64,000 nucleotides of DNA. Source: Triticum aestivum (lineage: Eukaryota; Streptophyta; Magnoliopsida; Poales; Poaceae). Positions 35,301-44,896 of the stretch are shown here, one piece after another. The position numbers and the translations under genes are program-made. How positions within the stretch are numbered: the first letter of the stretch is position 1; each line of letters begins with the position of its first letter. The notes under the pieces were generated by a model. It saw nothing but the letters and a program-made list of their open reading frames with translations, ran no database searches and was not told the origin of the DNA. The stretch lies in the NCBI RefSeq assembly GCF_018294505.1, contig NC_057807.1:169288883-169352882 (forward strand), in the 5' to 3' direction.

Positions 35301-36170
35301 CAACAGTGACTTGCCGCCGAGAAGCTGTTTGCGCAAGAAGGTGAGTTGGCGCAGCGGAAAGTCAATCTTGACAGCCACGAGGAGGAGCTTGCCGCGCGCG
35401 AGCAAACATTTGGCGGGGCTCTCAAGGAGGCAAAAGAAGTTGCCGCAGCTGCTGAGGCCGCCAAGAAGGAGCTGGAGACGAAGGTGGAGCAGCTGGAGGC
35501 CGACCTCAAGGCGAGCGGCGAGGAGCTCGCTGCGCTCAAGCGTGAGCGCGAGAAGGACGCCTCCGCTCATGGCGAGCTGCAGGGTCTTCTCGCCGAGAGG
35601 AGCAAGGAGCTCAGTGCCGCCAAGGACTCCAACGTGGATCTTGAATTGAAGCTGGCTACTTTGACCCAGACGCTGGACGGCGCCAAGGAGCAGGAGGTGG
35701 CCTTGAAGGAGAAGATCAAGGCCGACGAGGTGCTGCTGGCGAGTGCTGCCGCCGCCCAGAACACCTTCAGGGAGAATGTGGAGCACTGGACAGAGGGTCT
35801 CGTGGATGTTTCCGCCGCCATCGATAGGGAGCTGGCGCAGCTAGGGATGGAGGATCTTGGGTACTCCTCCGATGAGCACCTCCTACCCAGCGCCAAGCTC
35901 AGCCTGTTCTTCAAAGGCATGGCGATCGCACTCCAGCGACTCCGGGAGAGGATCCCAAAGCAGCTGGCCGATGAGTCGCGCAAGATCTGCGCGGGAGCTC
36001 TTCAAAAGGTGCTGGTGAAGGTGGCCTTCCGCAACCCAGGCCTCAACCTCACCAACATCCTCAGGTCCTTGCCGCCGGATGCTGATCTGGAAGCGCTCAA
36101 GGCCCTTGTCGCACCCATTGTGGACAAGGTGAGCGGGATCAAGAGGGTTGAGGGCGATCGCGTAGATTAG
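32399..36170 (+). pseudogene. Antisense four-exon gene of the Tat-like element, copy 1
   Basis: Runs opposite to gag-pol. The ATG at 32399 gives MAPKADKGKGVKS. Exon 1 32399-34021; intron 34022-34111; exon 2 34112-34260; intron 34261-34340; exon 3 34341-34559; intron 34560-34654; exon 4 34655-36170. All introns are GT..AG (90, 80 and 95 bp) and keep the frame. The N-terminal region (32530-33440) has a conserved FALFFYCGLCAPFSEFF and FRHFFIPRVERG part resembling the 'putative gypsy type transposon' family (PF04195). Then come an acidic low-complexity stretch ending in poly-Glu, basic KRAK (exon 2), six-residue SPARE repeats (exon 3) and a long coiled coil (exon 4, about 35080-35800). Breaks: frame lost at a run of 13 C (32485-32497), TGA at 32554, a frameshift near 33125, TAG at 33462, a 1-base deletion near 35182 and TGA at 35308. 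Function unknown. Confidence 0.75.
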
Positions 36171-36969
36171 GCCGCCCGCTTTCTCTTTCTCTTGTCGCTG
36201 CTGTTCATGTTATGAGAACAATCTGTTAGAGCTGCGACAAGCTATCTTGTAATATAACTCTATTTGGGGTAGTGGTTGCTATGTTATTTCCTTTACTTGA
36301 TTCCTTCCTTTGTATGTTTTTGCCCTATGCTTTTAGGGAACTTGTCGGCGCAGGCACCTTAGCCGCGAGCGCTGAGTGCGGAACATCACCAGCCTGCTGG
36401 CGGTGCCGCTACCGACAAGAAACCTTGTCGCAACTAGTTGCAGCTCACTTAAGTTGTTGAGCGGACTCGAAACAAAGTAAGGGCGCAACCAGCTACGAGT
36501 TGGTTCCTCCGCGCACAAGTTTTCCATACAAAGCACGGTCGTTCGAGGAAGATAACTTAAAAAAAAATTTAAAGCTGATTGCTCAAACTTTAGCAACTTA
36601 GCTTTTCTGTCGTTTGCTTCCCGGTAAGGCGAAACTTTCTTGAACGACGCCTGGTCCACACCATTATCTTCTCCTTTCCCCCCGGCAAACTTGTGGGCGA
36701 GGGACCTTCCCTTCTTTGAGAAAAAGAAAGAAGTGAAAATAAAGATATGGAGCCTTATGGCTCGTTATTGCTTACCGGGGGTAGGCGCTGCACAAAGTGT
36801 TAGATAACAGATGCAAAAAATAGAATGCATGAAATCGACAAGATGTGCAGAGCACATGAGCTTTATTTATGCACGGGGTTTGCGCCCAGCTTTGTACGAA
36901 GGATTACATGCAACATCGGAAAGACTTGTACAAAAGGTGGTTGCCGGAACAGGTTCCGGCAACCGCGCC
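36171..36969. other. Convergent 3' region between integrase and antisense gene
   Basis: About 0.8 kb between the stop of the antisense gene and the stop of integrase, which point at each other. There is no coding content. It is homologous to about 60548-61179 in the right-hand deletion derivative, so this stretch belongs to the element. It should hold the 3' end of the antisense transcript; I see no canonical AATAAA close to the stop. Confidence 0.6.
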
Positions 36970-37887
36970 CTACGGGTAAAACATACGAAGATGCTCAATG
37001 TTCCAGGAGTTGCTCACCGGAAAGCCATCTTCGGTCTCAAGGCGGATAGTGCCAGGCCTAGTGACTCGTTTCACCCGGTAAGGGCCTTCCCACTTCGGCG
37101 TCAACTTGTTGGAGTTCTTGGCGGACTGAACGCGCCGAAGAACAAGGTCGCCTTCCTCGAAACTTCTGGCGTTAACTTTGCGGCTATGGTAGCGGCGCAA
37201 AGCTTGCTGGTATCGAGCAGCTCGTACAGCAGCCTGAAGACGGTCCTCCTCAAGGAGCAGCGCGTCATCTTGTCGCAGCTGCTCTTGCTCAAGCTCATCA
37301 TAAGCGAGCACTCTAGGTGACCCATATACGAGTTCTGTGGGGAGAACTGCCTCTGCTCCATAGACTAGAGCGAAAGGTGTCTGGCCAGTGGCTCGATTTG
37401 GCGCCGTCCTGATCGACCAAAGAACCACCAGCAGCTCCTCAATCCAGTTCTTTCCGCACTTGCGCAGCCTGTCGAAAGTCCTAGTCTTGAGTCCGCGCAG
37501 CACTTCGGCATTTGCCCTCTCCGCTTGACCGTTGCTTCTCGGATGAGCAACAGAAGCGAAGCAGACCTTGGCACCAAGATCTTGGACGTACTGCATGAAG
37601 GTGCGGCTCGTGAATTGTGTGCCGTTGTCGGTGATGATCCTGTTAGGGATCCCGAAACGGCAAACAATCGACCTGAAGAACTTGACTGCTGACTGTGCTG
37701 TCACCTTCCTCACTGGTTCCACTTCCGGCCACTTTGTGAACTTGTCGATTGCAACGTACAAGTACTCAAAGCCCCCGATAGCTCAGGGAAAGGGGCCGAG
37801 AATGTCGAGCCCCTAGACTGAAAATGGCCAGGATAAACGGATCGTCTGGAGAGCTTGAGCTGGCTGGTGTATCTGCTTGGAATGGAA
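36970..37887 (-). pseudogene. Integrase of Tat-like element, with three in-frame stops
   Basis: In the same frame as the upstream RNase H region. The zinc finger H..H..C..C (HGGICGHH, KCEAC) lies at about 38000-37890, and the TAG at 37888-37890 follows the last Cys. The DDE core has the catalytic Asp in AIDKFTKWPE (about 37755), in TDNGTQF (about 37630) and Glu in NGQAERANAEVLRGLK (about 37510). The C-terminal region carries the GPY-type motif WEGPYRVKRV (about 37070). Two further TAG codons (about 37813 and 37786) sit where Trp and Arg/Gln are expected. The domain would insert the element cDNA into the genome, but this copy cannot be translated through. Confidence 0.85.
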
Positions 37888-40289
37888 CTAGCACGCTTCA
37901 CACTTGGTTACTTGTGCAGTTGCATCCTGGAGGGCTATCGGCCAAAAGAAACCTTGCCGGAATGCTTTGCCGGCAAGTGCTCTTGGGCCAATGTGGTGAC
38001 CACATATGCCTCCATGTATCTCTGCCAACAGCTGCTGTGCGTCTTCCCGGCGAATACACTTCAATTTCACACCGTTGAGCCTTCTTCTGTACAGTGTGTT
38101 GTCGACAAACTTGTACATACTTGACTGCTGGGCTACTCTTTCCGCTTCTTCTTGCTCTTCGGGAAGCTCTCCTGTCTGAAGGAAACGGACAATCTGCCGT
38201 GCCCATGCTGGAGCTTGCGGCTCGACAACAAGGACTAAAGGCACATCTGCTGCTGCGGGAACATCCGCTTCTACGGTAAGAACTTGCGGCTCAGCCGGAG
38301 CTTGATGATCCCTGGCAAGCTTGCCGGAACAAAACTTGTCGGGAGCGTCTGCTTCAACGGAACAAACCCTAGGGCTTGCCGGAGCAGACTGCTCCTCAAC
38401 ACTCTTGGTGTTGATCTTGGGGACCTTCTTGGCGGCGGCTTTGGGAAGCTCTGCCGGAAAATAGTCATCAGAAATCAACTTCCTCTTCTTGCTCTGTCCA
38501 GTTGATGGCGTTACAGACGGTTGGGTCAGCTTGAGCACAAAGATCCCTGGTTCCATAGGTAACTTAAGTGCAGCGCACTTTGACAGGCCATCGGCAATGT
38601 CGTTCTGAGCTCTTGGAACATGTTCCATCTGTAGGCCATCAAAGCGCTCTTCTAGCTTTCTCACTTCATCAACGTAAGCTTCCATCAATGGACTCTGATA
38701 ATTCTTGTTCACTTGGCGGACGACAAGCTGTGAGTCACCCATGACAATGAGCTTCTTGATCCCAAGGTCTGCTGCGATCCTGAGAACGGCAAGCAAACCT
38801 TCATACTCTATGATATTGTTTGTTGCTTGCTCCTTGGGAAAATGCATCTGGACTACGTACTTGAGGTGCTCTCCGGTGGGTGCAACAAGTAGCACGCTCG
38901 CACCGGCACCTTGTAGCGAGAAGGCACCATCAAAGTACATCAGCCACTCTTTGCTTGCTTCCTTGACGGGGATGCTTGTTTCTGGGATTTCTTCATCTTG
39001 TGTTGGCGTCCACTCTGCTATGAACTCTGCCAATGCTCTGCTTTGGATAGTTGAAGTGCTCTCAAACTTGAGGCCAAAGCTTGACAGTTCCAGTGCCCAC
39101 TCGACAATCCTGCCTGTTGCTTCTGGATTTTGCAGTATCCTTTTCAGCGGAAAACGAGTGACGACTATGATCTCATGTGCTTGGAAGTAATGGCGCAGCT
39201 TTCTCGAGGCCATGAGAAGGCCGAAAAGCAATTTCTGCACACCCAAGTACCTTGACCTAGCCCCCTGCAGAAGGGAACTGACAAAGTAAACTGGGCGCTG
39301 CACCATTCTCTTCTGCACCTCCCTACGCGCCTGCGCAGATCCATCTTTGTCGGGACCAGAGCTTGTCGGTGAAGTCCCCTGCTTGTCGTTGGATGCATCT
39401 GCCGCGGTTGCCGGCTCATCATCCGCCTCCCTCTCCGCCACTAACGCATCACTAACCACTTGATTGGTTGCCGCTATATATAGCAGCAACTTCTCTTGTG
39501 GCTTAGGTGCGACAAGTGTTGGAGTGGAGGACAGGTATCTCTTTAAGTCCTGCAGCGCAGCCTCCGCCTCCGGAGTCCATTTCATTGGACCTGCCTTTTT
39601 CAATATTTTGAAATACGGCAGGGCGCACTTAGCAGATCTAGAGATAAACCTGCTGAGAGCAGCCACGCAACCGGCAAGCCTTCGTACATCCTTGACGCGC
39701 TTTGGTACTTCAATCTGCTCAATGGCCATGATCTTGTCGGGATTGGCTTCAATTCCCCGCTGAGACACGAAGAACCCGAGAAGCTTGCCGGGGGGAACTC
39801 CAAACACACACTTCTCAGGGTTGCCTTGTCCTTGCTCTTGACCACAATGTCATCCATGTAGGCTTCCACATTTCTGTGTATTTGTGGCTCAAAAGCGACA
39901 TGGACTACCCTTGCAAATGTTGAACCAGCATTCTTTAAACCGAAAGGCATCCGTACGAAACAGTATGTGCCACATGGGGTGATGAATGCGGTCTTTTCCT
40001 CATCCTCTTCTGCCATGAAGATCTGATGGTATCCTGAGTATGCATCAAGAAATGAAAGCAAGTCACATCCAGCCGTGGAGTCAACAATCTGGTCAATGCG
40101 CGGCAAGGGAAATGGGTCTTTGGGACAAGCTTTATTGACATCGGTAAAGTCGATACAAAGCCTCCATTTCCCGTTTGCCTTGCGCACGACCACAGGATTG
40201 GCCAACCACGTAGGATGGAGCACTCCTCTGACAAGGCCACCTGCTTCCAATTTCTTGATTTCTTCTGCGATAAATTCTTGGCGCTCCAC
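37888..40289 (-). pseudogene. Reverse transcriptase and two RNase H domains
   Basis: The reverse transcriptase begins before 40289 (VVRKANGKWRLCIDFTDVNKACPKD, about 40135) and has the catalytic YMDDIVV motif at 39850-39861. A frameshift near 39810-39840 splits it from the thumb (39807 onward). The first RNase H is about 39350-39050 (RPVYFVSSLLQGARSRY). A second RNase H follows at about 38935-38550, with MYFDGAFS, EYEGLLAVL, GDSQLVV and a final Asp in QNDIADGLS. This duplicated, archaeal-type RNase H is typical of the Tat lineage. A long linker leads to the integrase zinc finger. 639 codons are open from 39807 to the TAG at 37888. Confidence 0.9.
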
Positions 40290-40435
40290 TGCTTGCTTCC
40301 TGACTTTCTGCTTGACGGGCCGCGCATGAGGACATACGGCAAGATGGTGCTCGATTACTTTCCTGGGAACACTGGGATGTCAGACGGTTGCCACGCAAAC
40401 ACGTCGACGTTCGCCCGCAGGAAAGCAACGAGCGC

Positions 40436-41346
40436 GCTTTCCTATTTAGGGTCGAGAGTGGCACTGATGGTGAAGGTACCACCAGTGCCGTCCTCCTTGG
40501 CGGACACCTTCTTGGTCTCTGGTGGAGCTGCCATTGTCTTCTTACACTTGCCGGTGGAGCTCGATGGTGCGTCCTCGACGGTAGCGCAACACTCCGAAGA
40601 GGTGCGCTTGCTGGAGTGGGCATCAGAACTCTTGCCGGACTTGTTGTTCTTCTTCCCCCCGGGAGCTTCAGTGGCAAGTGACTTGCTGTCTGTTACGGCT
40701 GCTGCATCCTGGTAGATCTTGTCAGCGCAGATAAGAGCATCCTTCTTGTCGCCAGGGACAGAGATGACGCTTATCGGGCCTGGCATCTTCAGCATGTTGT
40801 ATGCCTAGTGAGAGGCTGCCATGAATTTGGCGAGTGCTGGACGACCGAGTATCCCATTGTAAGGCAACAAAAAGTCAGCAACGTCAAAAGTGACCCTCTC
40901 AGTTCTGAAGTTCAACTCACCGCCAAATGTTACCAGCAACGTGATCTTTCCCTTCGGCTTGCTCCTTCCCGGATTGATTCCTTGGAATGTGCCGGTCTCT
41001 TCGAGCTCGCTATCAGGGATCTGGAGTTTCTGGAGTACCGCGGAGGAGATCAAGTTCAAGCCGGCCCCGCCGTCAAGTAGCATCTTAGTGACCTTGAGGT
41101 AGCGGATAGTTGGTGAAACCAACATCGGCAAGCACCCGACCGCAGTTATGCGATCAGGGTGGTCCTCAATATCAAAGATGATAGGCGTGTTGGACCATTT
41201 CAGAGGCCTGCATGACTCAACTGGTGGTTCTGCTGCATTAACTTCCCGCACCCACTGCTTGAGCTGGCGGTGTGAAGTATGCAGAGAAGCACCGCCGTCA
41301 ACGCACAGGACCTCTGTGGCTTTCTGGAACTCCTGCTCATCGGCCT
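40436..41346 (-). pseudogene. Aspartic protease and linker of Tat-like element
   Basis: The retropepsin motif MLLDGGAGLNLIS has its catalytic Asp at about 41072-41074, preceded by ITAVGCLPMLVSPTIRYLKV. The frame is shared with gag but interrupted by TAG at about 41347, TAG at 40805 and another stop at 40442. A Lys/Ser-rich linker (40795-40442) follows. A frameshift near 40290-40436 separates it from reverse transcriptase. Confidence 0.85.
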
Positions 41347-41530
41347 AGTCATCATCCATATCTTCGTCGTTGTCGTCATCTTCATCCTTGTCGCGGCCGC
41401 GGGGAGGTCTGTCTCCTTGCCGCTGCTTGGCCTTGCCGCGGCGTCCTCCTCGGCCGGGGCATTTCTTGCTGGCTCCTCCCGCACCTTCCTGGGATTTCTC
41501 CTTGTCGCGTCGCTCATATTCAGCCTTTTG

Positions 41531-43225
41531 CTACTCGACAAGCTGCTCGACCTTCTTGCAGCTCTGGAGGTCATGGCCCTTGGTGCGGTGGATCTTGCAG
41601 TACTGCTTGTTGGTGCAGTCTTGCTTGTCAGCGACCGCCACAGCCTGCACGCTGGAGGTACCAGCTTTGGCTTTCTTGGCGCCACCTCCATTGCCAGACT
41701 GCTCAACGACTAGCACATCTTTGCCTTTCTTCTTTTTGTTGTTCCGCCGCTGGTTTCTCTTTGCCGGAGCAGCATCCTCACTATCAGATCCTCCTGCTAC
41801 TGTATTCTCTCCGGGGAGTTTCCTCCCTTCTTCAGCACGTGCACACTTGTCGGCCAGGGCATATAGCTCACTGACGTCTCTGATCTTACACATCGCCATC
41901 TCCTCCCGCATCCTGCGGTTTCGTACGTTCTGATGGAACGCGCTGATGACCGTGGCAGGGTGGACAACTGGGATGTTGTGCTGTACATGGCTGAATCTCT
42001 GAATATACTTGTGCAGGGGCTCTCCTTCCTTATGGGCGAGCAGATGAAGGTCACTATCTTGGCCATGAGGCTTGTGGCCGCCTGTAAAGGCGCCGACAAA
42101 GTGATGGCATAGATCTGCCCAGGAGGATATGGAGTTGTCTGGCAAGTGCATGAGCCAGGATCTGACATTGGGCTTGAGCACCAGCGGGAAGTAGTTGGCA
42201 AGGATCTTGTCGTCCCGCCCCCCGGCAGCTTGCACCGCGATGGTGTAGATGCTGAGGAACTCCGACGGATGCGACTTGCCGTCGTACTTCTCTGGTACAT
42301 CTGGCTTGAAATTCTTCTTGCTGGGCCACTGGACTTGCCGCAGCTCACGAGTAAACGCGGGGCAACCTACCGCGTACGGCAAGTCGCCTGGTTCCCCTGG
42401 CGCATGCATGTCGACAGAGGGCCCAGCGCGCTGGTCGGATTGACGCCGCGCTTCTATTCGGCACTCAATGCGAGTACGAGCGTCTTCTTGCTGTCGTTCG
42501 TGAAGAACTTGGGGCTGATCGCGACGAGCTCGTGGATCTGATGATGCGGTGGAGTCGCTATCGAGGTGGATCCGGCGAGTTGGCGATCTTGGCCTTCGGG
42601 GTGGAGAGTGCATGGTAGTCGCACCCCCACCGGTTTCGTCGCCATCGGCTCGCGCCTGGCAGTCCTGCCGCGGCAGCGATGTACTCGGCTGCCGCGGAGT
42701 GTCGCCGTTCGCGAAGCCGATGAGACTCTGAATGGTGGTCCTCCATTCGTCGACCTTGTCTGTTGTTGGAGGGTAATCCGGGAGCAGTTGAGCTCGCGCG
42801 AAAGCTTCTGCTCGAGCGGTGGGCGGCAGTGGCGAACGGTGCAAGGAGCGGGATATGCTCGGACTTCTAACTATGTTAGAAGGAGCAGTATCTCGTCCAG
42901 GCGACCGTGCCTCGCTCGTGCCAGCATGTTGGCGTGCATGCTGGTCTTGAGCACCCCGAGATCCACCAGCTCGATCTTGATTCAACGGACACATGGCACT
43001 GCGAGTACCATGATGCTGTGGGTCCTGCGCCTCCTGAGATGGGCGCGGTGCACGTACAGACGCCGAGGTTTGCGCAGCCTTGTCCTTGGACCTGGCAGCA
43101 CCGTGAGTTCCCTCGTCGACGTCCGTTCTTCCGCCAGCGTCTACCCCACCACCCGTTTGCTCCGGTGGTGGTGGGATCGACGTGGCCGAGACAGCTGCCT
43201 CTGAAGCCTTCTTCTTCGGTGGCAT
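41531..43225 (-). pseudogene. Gag of Tat-like element
   Basis: I take the ATG at 43223-43225 (MPPKKKASEAAVS) as start; an upstream in-frame Met at 43282 lies almost in the primer site. 564 codons are open. After a Pro/Arg/Gln-rich N-terminal half comes the gag core at about 42320-41840 (WPSKKNFKPDVPEKYDG, SWLMHLPDNSISSWADL, YIQRFSHVQHNI, AEEGRKLPGE). Then follow a Lys/Asn-rich basic patch and a zinc-knuckle-like YCKIHRTKGHDLQSC (about 41580). TAG at 41531 ends it; sequence homologous to gag continues beyond in the same frame to a second TAG at about 41347. The core forms the virus-like particle in intact elements. Confidence 0.85.
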
Positions 43226-43293
43226 GTCGATGAAGAAAAATGAAGATCTAGCTCGTGTGAACGCCGGATCAGGTTCACACAATCTCGACGCCC

Positions 43294-43311
43294 CCTACCT
43301 GGCACGCCAAA
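43294..43311 (-). promoter_or_regulatory. Primer binding site of Tat-like element
   Basis: The minus strand reads TTTGGCGTGCCAGGTAGG, two bases inside the LTR end at 43314. It is nearly the same as the site at 1962-1979. Confidence 0.7.
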
Positions 43312-43313
43312 GA

Positions 43314-44270
43314 TGTCGGGGAAACTGATCCACGAACACATATGGGACAGGCGGACCGAGCCCCTTTCGGTTTGGCGGGGGGCGGAGATCGCACGAAGAG
43401 CAGATCGAGGCGAAGCACACGAGCAGTTTACCCATCTTCGGAGCTCTCCGGAGAGATAATACTCCTACTGCTGCATGTCTGAGTATATTGAGTTCTTGCT
43501 CGGGAGCGCTGAATGCTACAGTACACTCTAGCTGCTAACGAGACCGAGCGTGAGTGTGTTTCTGGCTTCGAACCTTTCGAACCCCTTCTACGTTGGGAAT
43601 GGGCCGCCTTTTATATGCTCAAGGGGTCACCACCAGGTGGCAGCGTAGACAAGGGTAAAAATGGAAAAGGATTTGAGGTAGGTACAACTACCTGTACAGT
43701 GTATCCTACCTAACCCTGACGGCAGGGGACAAGGGCATTAAATGCCCGTCTGCGTCGCCCAAACAGTGCAAACAGGGACCGTCAGGGGCGCCACCGCTTG
43801 CCACGATGGCCATCTTGTCAGCGCCGCTTGCCACCGCGCATCGCTGGCTGCACAGCCTCCTGCCACGCGCGCCTGGAAAGGCCCCAGGGCGACACATTGG
43901 TGGATGTGCTGGAGCGTGGGTACAGAGTGGTCGCTTGTTGCGGCAAGCGTCTTGCCGCGGTTGTCATCTTTTCGCGTCCGGAAGCTTGTCGCTCACCGGG
44001 CCTTGCTGGGACGCGCGGCGCGTCGCGGCAAGTTCCTTGGGATGCCTTGGTTGGCCTTCCTGGCAAGCTCCTCTTGCCGGGGCCTTGTCTCCTTGGCTTG
44101 AATACTTTGTTCTTGAATCGCTTCCCGGCAAGCTCCTCTTGCCGGGTCCTTGTCTCCTAAGGGGCCACGGAGGATCTTGGCGGTCACCCGGCAAGCCTTG
44201 CCGCGGGGTGCTACGACTGCCCGTGCACAAGTTCGGGATACTAGGGTACCCCTACTTTAGTACACCGACA
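43314..44270 (-). repeat. 5' LTR of Tat-like element
   Basis: 957 bp, with sense TATA box at 43609-43615 (minus strand). The two 9 bp arm palindromes of U3 recur, the first with one mismatched base (cctggcaag near 44058). It is followed by the target duplication cctac. Confidence 0.9.
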
Positions 44271-44597
44271 CCTACAAATAATTTGGCACTTTAATAAAAC
44301 ATGTTTATATTTGTTTACTATTTATAAGCATTTAATAATCTTTTTTGCTACTCTTTTATTTGTGTAAAAACTTTTAAACCTTTTATAAAAAGATGATTTA
44401 TCCACGAATATTACTTATGATTTATTTGTCACACCCAGAACATTTCAGTTTGAAAAGTTTGAAAACTTTTGCCGTTTGACTTGATTTTGAAATTTAAATT
44501 TGAATGGGATTGAACCATCACGAGATTAAGAACAGTAATCATGGTGACATGGCATCATTAGCAGATGTTACTATAGCTTAATTATCAGGGCGTCACA
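44271..44597 (-). repeat. 3' LTR of LARD B, piece 3 with LTR end
   Basis: Matches 51698-52029 of the right LTR, from cctacaaataatttggcac to the LTR terminus gggcgtcaca at 44597. The terminus and its flanks are tandemly duplicated, so a second terminus lies at 44804. Confidence 0.85.
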
Positions 44598-44896
44598 ATT
44601 CTCCTCCACTACAAGAAATCTCGTCCCGAGATTTAAGGGGTGGAGTAAGGGGGAAAGACTCGGCAAGGACAGAGCTCAACACAAGATAGGATTTTGAAAT
44701 TTAAATTTGAATGGGATTGAACCATCACGAGATTAAGAACAGTAATCATGGTGACATGGCATCATTAGCAGAGGTTACTATAGCTTAATTATCAGGGCGT
44801 CACAATTCTCCTCCACTACAAGAAATCTCGTCCCGAGATTTAAGGGGTGGAGTAAGGGGGAAAGACTCGGCAAGGACAGAGCTCAACACAAGATAG
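44483..44896. repeat. 207 bp tandem duplication across LTR/internal border
   Basis: Units 44483-44689 and 44690-44896, both beginning gattttgaaatttaaattt. I see a single difference (cagatgtt against cagaggtt; the right LTR has cagaggtt). Each unit contains the last 115 bp of the LTR, the polypurine tract, the palindrome and about 90 bp of internal sequence. Confidence 0.9.
44598..44634 (-). promoter_or_regulatory. Polypurine tract and palindrome, LARD B (copy 1)
   Basis: The minus strand reads GTAGTGGAGGAGAAT up to the LTR terminus at 44597. The inverted repeat AAATCTCG (44616-44623), tcc, CGAGATTT (44627-44634) follows. Repeated 207 bp further right (44805-44841). Confidence 0.7.

Larger units (their letters stand above)
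31065..44270 (-). mobile_element. Full-length Tat-like gypsy element (13.2 kb)
   Basis: Minus-strand element with LTRs of 956 and 957 bp (31065-32020 and 43314-44270; sense ends TGTCGGTG..CCCCGACA). Target duplication cttac (31060-31064) / cctac (44271-44275). The order is 5' LTR, primer site, gag, protease, reverse transcriptase, RNase H, a second RNase H with the MYFDGAFS motif, integrase, then an antisense gene, polypurine tract and 3' LTR. A second, archaeal-type RNase H and antisense ORFs are known marks of the Tat lineage. I count about 36 LTR differences in 957 bp (~3.8%). At the commonly used grass LTR rate of 1.3e-8 per site per year that is of the order of 1.5 million years. Stops and frameshifts inactivate gag-pol. 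Confidence 0.9.

Noticed and set aside
44483..44896. CRISPR-like or satellite array
   Set aside because: Only two units, in a eukaryotic retrotransposon; it is a simple tandem duplication.
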